Source: Actinomycetota bacterium (GTDB lineage Bacteria > Actinomycetota > Actinomycetes > S36-B12). Taken from it: a stretch of DNA of 5,040 nt. Below are positions 1-4,678 of this stretch, in pieces (positions within the stretch are counted from its first letter, which is position 1; each line of letters opens with the position of its first letter). The position numbers and the translations under genes were made by a program. The notes under the pieces are model-generated. The model did no database searches and was not told where the DNA came from. It saw only the letters and a list, made by a program, of their open reading frames with translations. The DNA is taken from NCBI GenBank assembly GCA_003456155.1, contig DMPC01000015.1, positions 1 to 5,040 on the forward strand. The letters run 5' to 3'.

Positions 1-995
1 CCCAACGCCGTGATCGCATCGACATAGCCCTGCTGCCAGACGACGGGCACGACGGTGCCGCCATCGAAGGAGTCCACGCAGACGAGCACGGGGGCACTCG
101 GTCGTTGCTGGGCCGCCGAGCCCGCCGCGAAAGCAGCCGTCCATGCCTCCTGGTTGCCCGGCTTCTCGCACAGGATCGGGCCGCGCAGCCGGAAGAGCCG
201 CGCCAGAGTGTCATTCAGGTGGTGCACGGGCTGGTCGTTCCATGCAGCCGCGATGATCGACTCCCCCAGCGGCGTGAGCACGTCCGCGAGCGCCAGGGCG
301 GACGGGTTCGCCGCCTGAAAGCCGCAGAGCATCATCACCAGGTGCGAATCCGGTGGCGTGCTCGGATCGACGAGCGCTGCAGCCGGACCGGCGGGATGAC
401 GCAGCGCGATCGAGGGCACGCCGGGGGACATCGGGACGGTGCCCACCAGCCGCAGGCCGGCGAAGTCCGCCGCATCGAGTTCGGCCACAGCAGCTGCCGT
501 GCCTCCACCCTGCGACCAGCCCATGCATCCGAGTCGGGTGCCGGCCTCCGCGACCAGTGCGCGCACCACGCGAGCCATGTTCACCGCATCGCGGGCGTTG
601 GTCCGGTTGACCATGTACTGATGCATGCCCGCTGTGCCCAAGCCCTGGTAGTCCGTCGCGCACACGACCCAGCTGGCATCGATGAGTCGCTGCAGGCCGG
701 GGATGCCGTAGTCGATCTGCCTGCTGCTCTCGGCGGTGAAGTAGGTGGTGAGCTCGCGTGCTGGATCCGGCTGCGCCGACGGGCAGGCGGCATCTCCGAG
801 ACCGGTCGTGCCATGGCACCAGGTGAGAATGGGCAGGTCCGTGCCAGCGTCCACGGGGGCGATGACGATACCGGTCACCTCGTGCGGCAGGTCGTGGAGA
901 TCCTGCGAGGAGTAGCGCACCCGCCAGGCCCGGGCACCGGTGATCGACGTGGGCAGGTCTTCAGCACTCAGCAGGGTTCCGGGTTCCTTCGACAT
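1..995 (-). CDS. Alpha/beta-hydrolase, secretory lipase (LIP/LipA-like) family esterase; 3' end beyond left edge
   Basis: The reading frame is open from ATG at 995 to the window edge (331 residues visible). The likely role is hydrolysis of a carboxylic ester or acylglycerol; the substrate is unknown. Visible parts: a family-like N-terminus (PGTLL at 5-9, GARAWRV at 20-26), an HGTTG oxyanion-type loop at 61-65, and the nucleophile elbow GWSQGG at 159-164 with Ser161 as the presumed nucleophile. Near the right position for the acid residue lies VDSFDGGTVVP (307-317), so Asp311, or less likely Asp308, is the catalytic acid. The catalytic His should lie just beyond the left edge. I see no signal peptide: the protein starts MSKEPGTLL, so it is probably cytoplasmic despite the family name. 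The start is chosen because homology-like sequence begins at once and a TAGGCT box lies six bases upstream. The gene is divergent from the CxxC-protein gene. The fold and family are well supported; the substrate is not. Confidence 0.85.
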   Translation of the reverse strand, partial: MSKEPGTLLSAEDLPTSITGARAWRVRYSSQDLHDLPHEVTGIVIAPVDAGTDLPILTWCHGTTGLGDAACPSAQPDPARELTTYFTAESSRQIDYGIPGLQRLIDASWVVCATDYQGLGTAGMHQYMVNRTNARDAVNMARVVRALVAEAGTRLGCMGWSQGGGTAAAVAELDAADFAGLRLVGTVPMSPGVPSIALRHPAGPAAALVDPSTPPDSHLVMMLCGFQAANPSALALADVLTPLGESIIAAAWNDQPVHHLNDTLARLFRLRGPILCEKPGNQEAWTAAFAAGSAAQQRPSAPVLVCVDSFDGGTVVPVVWQQGYVDAITAL

Positions 996-1001
996 GACGT
1001 C

Positions 1002-1007
1002 AGCCTA
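1002..1007 (-). promoter_or_regulatory. Putative -10 box TAGGCT for a leaderless hydrolase transcript
   Basis: On the minus strand TAGGCT is followed by GACGTC and then the start ATG at 995. This TAnnnT-N6-ATG arrangement would put the transcription start on or next to the A of the ATG. There is no purine-rich Shine-Dalgarno in between. I see no clear -35 hexamer. The same spacing recurs at two other genes here. Confidence 0.6.
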
Positions 1008-1095
1008 GGCGCGAGGAGATCGCCCGGGGCTGATGCTCACCGTGGAGGAGTCACAGGGGTCGCCAGCTCGCAGGGCGGCGAGGGTGAGACGCCCC

Positions 1096-1101
1096 TACGG
1101 T
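1096..1101 (+). promoter_or_regulatory. Putative -10 box TACGGT for a leaderless CxxC-protein transcript
   Basis: TACGGT is followed by GGAGGC and then ATG at 1108. GGAGG by itself looks like a Shine-Dalgarno, but it ends one base before the ATG, too close for normal use. The six-base gap from a TAnnnT box to ATG fits a leaderless start better. No TTGAC-type -35 is seen. Confidence 0.6.
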
Positions 1102-1107
1102 GGAGGC

Positions 1108-1470
1108 ATGGCAGTGACGCGCCTCGTCGGCGTCTACCGCGCGGACGGCGGGCTGTGGGGCGAACTGAGGTACCTCGCGGGCCACTACCTGCGGGGGCAG
1201 TCCTGCACCCTGTGCGACATCACCCACTCCCCCTTCCGTCGCAAGGCCGAGTGGGATCACCAGGTGGAATCGCTCGGCATCCCGTTCACACTGCTGCACC
1301 TGAACGAGCTCGACGACTCACTGGCCGAGTTCGTCGGCGACCGGGCGGCGTGCGTCCTCGCCGACACTCCCGAAGGTCGCGTCATGCTGCTCGGGAATGA
1401 CAATCTGGCCTCCGTCGACGACGATGTCTCGGCCTTCTTCGCCCTCCTCCGCGAGCGGCTTGCACCCTGA
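1108..1470 (+). CDS. Conserved-type small protein with CxxCDxxH motif, function unknown
   Basis: This 120-residue soluble protein starts MAVTRLVGVY. It has a beta strand (TRLVGVYRADGG), a helix-like GELRYLAGHYLRG, then CTLCDITH with Cys33, Cys36, Asp37 and His40, followed by the basic stretch FRRKAEWD. After that come a second strand with LLHLNEL (62-68), a strand near 80-86 (AACVLAD), and a C-terminal helix (SAFFALLRERL). The layout looks like a compact alpha/beta domain. CxxC in a strand-helix setting suggests either thiol-disulfide chemistry in a thioredoxin-like fold or metal binding by Cys/Cys/His; I cannot decide which. No signal peptide or membrane segment is visible. An in-frame upstream ATG at 1033 would add 25 low-complexity residues, but the TAnnnT-N6-ATG box supports 1108. 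I believe similar uncharacterised proteins occur in actinobacteria, but this is from memory. Confidence 0.8.
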   Translation: MAVTRLVGVYRADGGLWGELRYLAGHYLRGQSCTLCDITHSPFRRKAEWDHQVESLGIPFTLLHLNELDDSLAEFVGDRAACVLADTPEGRVMLLGNDNLASVDDDVSAFFALLRERLAP

Positions 1471-1510
1471 GCTGAGGCGGATGCCCGAGGGTCGCGCGAC
1501 AATCACCCCT

Positions 1511-1657
1511 GTGACCGACGATCTCGCCGAGCCGACTCCTCCCCGCCTGCCCCGGAGAGCGGGTTCACCGGAGGTGATGGAGCAGGAGCAAACGACCGCA
1601 GACTCGTGGCCCGTGCTCAGCGAGGACGAGCTGGACGACGTGTCACCTCCGCGATGA
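1511..1657 (+). CDS. Possible acidic 48-residue mini-protein, unknown function
   Basis: The frame starts with GTG at 1511 and encodes a protein beginning MTDDLAEPTPPR, with a Pro/Arg-rich first third and an acidic end (SEDELDDVSPPR) around one Trp. About three quarters of third positions are G or C by my count, as expected of an actinobacterial gene. A GACAAT box ends seven bases before the GTG, a weak match to a leaderless -10. The frame fills almost the whole gap between two convergent genes, and its last 41 bases overlap the antisense 3' end of the SET gene. It is 40 bases downstream of the CxxC protein and could be co-transcribed with it. Composition suggests a disordered protein. It could equally be chance coding in G+C-rich DNA; I do not recognise a family. 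Confidence 0.4.
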   Translation: MTDDLAEPTPPRLPRRAGSPEVMEQEQTTADSWPVLSEDELDDVSPPR

Positions 1658-2693
1658 CCGAGGCCTGATGCTGCGCTGCTCGCGTGAGCGTCGCTGCTGC
1701 CTCACCTGATGCCTCGGCACTCATGATGGGAGCAAGCAGGCGCTCGTTCTCCTGCGCGACCGCCGCCACGATCTTTCTCGCCATCCCTGCCTCGACATCC
1801 AAGGCCGCGGCGATGTCGCTCTCCGCCCGCTGCGGGTTCCTCGCGTCGAAAACCAGATGACTGATCAACCAGCCACTTCCCTCGCGCCGGGCAACCGGTG
1901 CGAGCAGGGCACCCGTCGCGTCCCGCCCACGCCCCTCAACCCGGATCGGGCCGTCGACGTCCACCAGCACGGGAGCGCTGTGAGCCAGGTCAGCGCTCAC
2001 GTCGACGAAGCCGTGCACCACCGCCATGCCGATCGCGTCACGCTGGTGACCGTAGTTCAGGACGCCCTGTGACGTGCTCCCCAGATGCGCAACACCCACC
2101 TCTAAGGCATCGCCCGTCCACGAGCCGGTGGCGCCGGAGCGATCGTGGTTCAGCAGGTCGATGAGCGGGACAGCAACCGGCTCGGAGCGGCCGTCATCGC
2201 CGATGGGGAGACGGAACACGCGTGTGCTCCACAGCAGGCTCGCAGGTGATGGGCGACGCCGACGGAAGCTGGGACGCAGGGCCCGGACAGCCGAGACGAG
2301 CTCCTCGTCCATGTCTGGCGCCATAGCCGGGTGCGTGCGCACGAGCCATGGGATCTTCCCGCACGCGTTGTGCAGGGCGACCTGCAGGAGCAGCAGCTCG
2401 GTCTCGGCCTCGCCGAACTCGTCGGGCACCCCGTCGAAGGCCAGCTCCTCGTCGTCGTCGGCCCAGTCGACGCGGCCGATGCGCAGAAGCGCCTCTCGAG
2501 GGACCCGAAGGAGCGGCTCACCGTCCCGTGCATCGCACTCGACACTGCCCTGCCCCTTGCGCACGACGAGTCGGGCCCGGGGATGAATCCAGCCTCCCGA
2601 CTCGACCACGATCCCGAGGCTTCCCGCGAGGAGGTCCGCCACGAGATCGTCATCGGTGTCGACATGGCGCCAGGGATCGAAGGCGATCGACAT
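1617..2693 (-). CDS. SET-domain protein, LSMT/SETD3-like putative protein methyltransferase
   Basis: This 358-residue protein starts MSIAFDPWRH. The expected activity is S-adenosylmethionine-dependent methylation of a lysine or histidine side chain in an unknown partner. SET landmarks appear in the right order. A GxG-type entry at 47-49 is followed by GEPLLRVPREALL (58-70), matching the family's 'GE-hLLRVP' strand. There is a helical insert with ETELLLLQVAL (97-107), then SLLWSTRVFRLP (152-163), PLIDLLNH (176-183) with the Asn-His pair that contacts the cofactor, and VLNYG (211-215) with the presumed catalytic Tyr214. GFVD follows at 228-231. The rest is helical and Ala/Glu-rich, like the substrate-binding lobe of plant Rubisco LSMT, and ends in the basic tail TRRPARPR. 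The acidic 'GEE' usually before the tyrosine strand is replaced by GSTSQG. The start at 2693 is preceded by a strong Shine-Dalgarno; an upstream GTG at 2717 is less likely. Leu197 uses the rare TTA codon. The family call rests on motifs seen by eye. Confidence 0.65.
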   Translation of the reverse strand: MSIAFDPWRHVDTDDDLVADLLAGSLGIVVESGGWIHPRARLVVRKGQGSVECDARDGEPLLRVPREALLRIGRVDWADDDEELAFDGVPDEFGEAETELLLLQVALHNACGKIPWLVRTHPAMAPDMDEELVSAVRALRPSFRRRRPSPASLLWSTRVFRLPIGDDGRSEPVAVPLIDLLNHDRSGATGSWTGDALEVGVAHLGSTSQGVLNYGHQRDAIGMAVVHGFVDVSADLAHSAPVLVDVDGPIRVEGRGRDATGALLAPVARREGSGWLISHLVFDARNPQRAESDIAAALDVEAGMARKIVAAVAQENERLLAPIMSAEASGEAAATLTRAAQHQASVIAEVTRRPARPR

Positions 2694-2695
2694 CA

Positions 2696-2705
2696 CCCCT
2701 CCCTT
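2696..2705 (-). promoter_or_regulatory. Strong Shine-Dalgarno AAGGGAGGGG for the SET-domain gene
   Basis: AAGGGAGGGG on the minus strand ends two bases before ATG at 2693, with its GGGAGG core four bases away. It fixes the start at 2693 rather than the in-frame GTG at 2717, and shows that this gene has a leader, unlike the three leaderless-type genes here. Confidence 0.65.
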
Positions 2706-2712
2706 CGGCAGA

Positions 2713-2721
2713 TGCACGTGC
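2713..2721. promoter_or_regulatory. CACGTG dyad, copy nearer the SET gene (possible operator)
   Basis: TGCACGTGC contains the 8-base palindrome GCACGTGC (2714-2721). It lies 20 bases upstream of the SET start and repeats the 9-mer found 39 bases further upstream. A dimeric regulator could bind it, but no regulator gene is in the window. Confidence 0.35.
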
Positions 2722-2750
2722 CATCACATCAGATCCCCGCGCCCCTGATC

Positions 2751-2762
2751 CTGCACGTGCAG
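2751..2762. promoter_or_regulatory. CTGCACGTGCAG 12-base perfect palindrome (possible operator)
   Basis: This perfect 6+6 inverted repeat is centred on CACGTG and lies between the kinase and SET genes, outside any coding region. It shares TGCACGTGC with the dyad at 2713-2721. The 39-base spacing is not a whole number of helical turns. It is a candidate protein-binding site for control of the SET gene; no ligand or factor can be named. Confidence 0.4.
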
Positions 2763-2769
2763 CGCACTG

Positions 2770-2801
2770 CCTCATCGCATGGGCTGCCCGAGCGGATGAG
2801 G
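2770..2801 (-). terminator. Hairpin 14 bases downstream of the kinase stop, possible terminator
   Basis: CCTCATC (2770-2776) pairs with GATGAGG (2795-2801) in a perfect 7-pair stem. Inside it, GC pairs with GC around a bulged G, and GGG pairs with CCC (2781-2783 with 2787-2789) around a three-base loop. The position just after the kinase stop codon is typical of a terminator. There is no T-run after it on the minus strand, so it would be a non-canonical terminator of the kind often proposed for high-GC bacteria, or a structured spacer that stabilises the upstream mRNA. Confidence 0.45.
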
Positions 2802-2815
2802 ATTGAGCACCGAGC

Positions 2816-3886
2816 TCAGGCCTGCAGCCCCCGGATCGGGCCGTCGTCGAGCACTCGCAGCCCCAGGGCGGCCAGCGCCTGCGTTGCCTCACGCATCTCA
2901 TCACTCTCGCCGGCCCCCATGCCCAACTGCTGACCCTGCAGGCTGCGGGCGAGGATCGACTCCATGATCACGGCGAGCTTGAAGCAGGCGACCGCCGTGC
3001 ACACCTCGAGGTTCTCCAGAGCGTTGCCGGTGCGGGCCGCGTAGTGCTCGACGATCTGCTCCCTGCTCCAGAAGCCGGGCTGATCGGTGATGTGCTGGGC
3101 GACAGGCACGGCCCCGCGCAGCCCATCCCCCGCCTGCGTCCAGTAGACCAGCATGATCGCGAGGTCCATGGCCGGATCCCCGAGGGTCGACATCTCCCAG
3201 TCGAGCACAGCACGCACCGTCGGGTCAGCGGGCGCGAGGATCGTGTTGTCGACGCGGTAGTCGCCATGCACGATCGACACCGGTGCGGGAACAAGCGAGT
3301 CGACCCGCTCCGCGAGAAGGGAAGCCAGCCGCTCGATGTCGGGAAGGTCGCGGGTCCGGGTCAGCTCCCACTGCTGGCCCCATCGACGCACCTGCCTCTC
3401 GACATAGCCCTCGGGTCGACCGAGGGACTCCAGTCCCGCGGCCATCGGATCGATCGCATGCAGGTCAGCCAAGGTGTCGACGAGCGACTCGCAGACCGCC
3501 GAAGCCTCGAGCGGCGGCAGCAGTGCGGCAGCCTCGGCGTCAGCGATCACGCGCCCGTCGACGTAGTCCATCAGCAGGAAAGGCGCACCGATGACGGACT
3601 CGTCCTCGCACAGTGCCCGGGGCTGCGGCACCGGGAAGCCCACTCGACTCAAGCCGGTGAGGACCCGGAACTCGCGGTCCATGTCGTGGGCGCTCGGCAG
3701 GATGTGACCGAGCGGCGGACGGCGCAGCACCCAGTCGCGTCCGGATGCGTCGACGATCTGGTAGCTGATGTTCGAGCGGCCGCCCGCGAGCAGCTCCGCC
3801 CGCAGGTCGGAACGACGATCGATGGCGAGCCCGGACGCCTCGATCCAGGCTGCGAGGGGCGCGAGCCGAAGGCCGTCCGGATCCAT
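2816..3886 (-). CDS. Phosphotransferase of ACAD10/11 N-terminal-like (APH) family, LvaA-like acyl kinase
   Basis: This 356-residue soluble kinase starts MDPDGLRLAP. Landmarks: nucleotide loop LLAGGRSNISYQI (32-44); the strand WVLRRPP (52-58), where this family has Arg instead of the usual kinase Lys; hinge FLLMDYVDGRVI (103-114); catalytic loop HGDYRVDN (207-214) with Asp209 and Asn214; metal-binding segment VLDWEMSTLGDPAMDLA (227-243) with Asp229. The LGDPAMDLA form is characteristic of the ACAD10/11 N-terminal group rather than of drug-resistance kinases. Characterised relatives (Pseudomonas LvaA in levulinate degradation, the kinase domains of animal ACAD10/11) phosphorylate 4-hydroxyacyl-CoA so that a partner acyl-CoA dehydrogenase can remove the phosphate. 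No such dehydrogenase is in this window, so the substrate is inference. Shine-Dalgarno GGAGGG is six bases before the ATG. The frame stays open upstream to 4624, but that part is antisense to the peroxiredoxin. A TACCGT box at 3929-3934 is only a weak promoter candidate. Confidence 0.88.
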   Translation of the reverse strand: MDPDGLRLAPLAAWIEASGLAIDRRSDLRAELLAGGRSNISYQIVDASGRDWVLRRPPLGHILPSAHDMDREFRVLTGLSRVGFPVPQPRALCEDESVIGAPFLLMDYVDGRVIADAEAAALLPPLEASAVCESLVDTLADLHAIDPMAAGLESLGRPEGYVERQVRRWGQQWELTRTRDLPDIERLASLLAERVDSLVPAPVSIVHGDYRVDNTILAPADPTVRAVLDWEMSTLGDPAMDLAIMLVYWTQAGDGLRGAVPVAQHITDQPGFWSREQIVEHYAARTGNALENLEVCTAVACFKLAVIMESILARSLQGQQLGMGAGESDEMREATQALAALGLRVLDDGPIRGLQA

Positions 3887-3892
3887 TCCGCA

Positions 3893-3898
3893 CCCTCC
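3893..3898 (-). promoter_or_regulatory. Shine-Dalgarno GGAGGG that sets the kinase start
   Basis: GGAGGG on the minus strand stands six bases before ATG at 3886. It decides against longer versions of the frame, which would run antisense through the peroxiredoxin gene. Confidence 0.65.
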
Positions 3899-4060
3899 AC
3901 TGCCGGGACGGTCGCCCGATCGCCTCGAACGGTACCGGGAGATCAGGCCTGCGAGTAGATGTGCGAGAGGTCGTAGCCGTCGTGCGCCGTGCGCGCGGCC
4001 CGGCGAAACCGTGTCGTCGGGCACCTTCGTCCCCCCGGGTGCGGATCTGCTCCGGGTCGC

Positions 4061-4066
4061 TAGCCT
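4061..4066 (+). promoter_or_regulatory. Putative -10 box TAGCCT for a leaderless peroxiredoxin transcript
   Basis: TAGCCT is followed by GCCGCC and then ATG at 4073. No Shine-Dalgarno lies between the box and the start codon. The spacing equals that at the hydrolase and CxxC-protein genes. No clear -35 is visible. Confidence 0.6.
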
Positions 4067-4072
4067 GCCGCC

Positions 4073-4558
4073 ATGACTATTGCCATTGGTGACCAGATTC
4101 CCGACGTGACCGTGTCCGTCATGAAGGACGGCTCCCCCAGCGACATCTCCGCCCGTGAGCTGCTCGGCTCCGGACGTGTCGTCCTGTTCGCGGTGCCCGG
4201 CGCATTCACGCCGGGTTGCTCCCGGGTGCACCTGCCCGGCTACAAGGAGCATGCCGACGACATCGCCGGCAAGGGCGTCGACCTCATCGCCTGCATCTCG
4301 GTCAACGACACGTTCGTCATGGACGCCTGGGGCGAGGCCCACGGCGTCAACGGGACGATCACGATGATCGGCGACGGTGATGCGAACTTCACCTCGGCCG
4401 TGGGCCTCGAGGTCGAGGTGCCCAGCGCCGGCCTTGGCCGCCGCTCGCAGCGCTACGCCATGGTGCTGCAGGACGGTGTCGTCGAGGAGCTCATGCTGGA
4501 GGACAACGGACTCTCCGTCGTCAACAGCGCGGCGTCCTGCGTCCTCGACCGCCTGTAG
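4073..4558 (+). CDS. Peroxiredoxin, Prx5 (type II) family thiol peroxidase
   Basis: This 161-residue cytoplasmic protein of normal family length reduces hydrogen peroxide and organic hydroperoxides through a reactive cysteine, using a thiol donor. The active site VPGAFTPGCS has the PxxxTxxC pattern with Pro42, Thr46 and peroxidatic Cys49. It is followed by HLPGY and by LIACISVNDTFVMDAWG, the Prx5 signature. RRSQRYAM (123-130) carries the conserved arginine region, and VLQDGVVEEL is the usual late strand. Cys74 lies 25 residues after Cys49, in the place of the second cysteine of plant type II peroxiredoxins. A third cysteine, Cys156, is near the C-terminus but not where the resolving Cys151 of human PRDX5 aligns. 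The recycling route (intramolecular disulfide, or a 1-Cys mechanism with thioredoxin, glutaredoxin or mycothiol) is therefore open. The gene is monocistronic: divergent from the kinase and convergent with the EEP gene. Confidence 0.95.
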   Translation: MTIAIGDQIPDVTVSVMKDGSPSDISARELLGSGRVVLFAVPGAFTPGCSRVHLPGYKEHADDIAGKGVDLIACISVNDTFVMDAWGEAHGVNGTITMIGDGDANFTSAVGLEVEVPSAGLGRRSQRYAMVLQDGVVEELMLEDNGLSVVNSAASCVLDRL

Positions 4559-4647
4559 TGCACCGAGGGACCCGCGTCGCAGGCGAATGAGCCCGCGGCC
4601 TTCACGCCGCACATGACGCACCACTGCGAAGCGGACGTCAGGAAGGT

Positions 4648-4670
4648 GCCTGCCGACGCTGTCGGCCGGC
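4648..4670. terminator. Hairpin between convergent genes, possible bidirectional terminator
   Basis: GCCGAC (4652-4657) and GTCGGC (4661-4666) form a perfect 6-pair stem with loop GCT. Beyond one T/C mismatch, three more pairs (4648-4650 with 4668-4670) extend it. It sits 89 bases after the peroxiredoxin stop and 8 bases past the EEP stop, so it suits the EEP gene best and could serve both. There is no T-run on either strand. A smaller hairpin (GCGGC 4595-4599 with GCCGC 4606-4610) lies nearer the peroxiredoxin. Confidence 0.4.
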
Positions 4671-4678
4671 CCGATGCA

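Larger units (their letters stand above)
3887..4072. other. Divergent intergenic region, kinase / peroxiredoxin
   Basis: These 186 bases have no credible coding frame of their own. They hold the kinase Shine-Dalgarno, an 8-base palindrome CGGTACCG (3930-3937) that includes the weak minus-strand TACCGT box, a 5-pair inverted repeat of CGCCG/CGGCG within about 3985-4005, and the peroxiredoxin TAGCCT box. I see no recognisable OxyR or other redox-regulator site. Confidence 0.5.

Noticed and set aside
1033..1107. Earlier in-frame ATG for the CxxC protein
   Set aside because: The added 25 residues are Arg/Gly/Ser-rich without structure, and the TAnnnT box six bases before ATG 1108 supports the later start.
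105..1400. Plus-strand 431-codon open frame opposite the hydrolase
   Set aside because: It runs antisense through a gene with clear catalytic motifs and then out of frame through the CxxC gene. Its Arg/His/Gly-rich content is typical of a shadow frame in high-GC DNA.
2694..2717. GTG at 2717 as the start of the SET protein
   Set aside because: The purine-rich AAGGGAGGGG lies between it and ATG 2693 at the right distance for the latter, and the GTG falls inside the CACGTG dyad.
1940..2846. 17-base exact direct repeat at 1940-1956 and 2830-2846
   Set aside because: Both copies are in coding sequence and encode Asp-Gly-Pro-Ile-Arg with common high-GC codons; a shorter version also encodes Gly-Pro-Ile in the hydrolase. 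Shared codon use explains it better than a repeat element.
2331..3958. Plus-strand open frames of 200 and 304 codons opposite the SET and kinase genes
   Set aside because: Both are antisense to genes with ordered domain motifs; their translations show no domain and the biased composition of shadow frames.
3887..4624. Upstream extension of the kinase frame
   Set aside because: The extra part is antisense to the peroxiredoxin, has no kinase-family content, and a good Shine-Dalgarno precedes the ATG at 3886.
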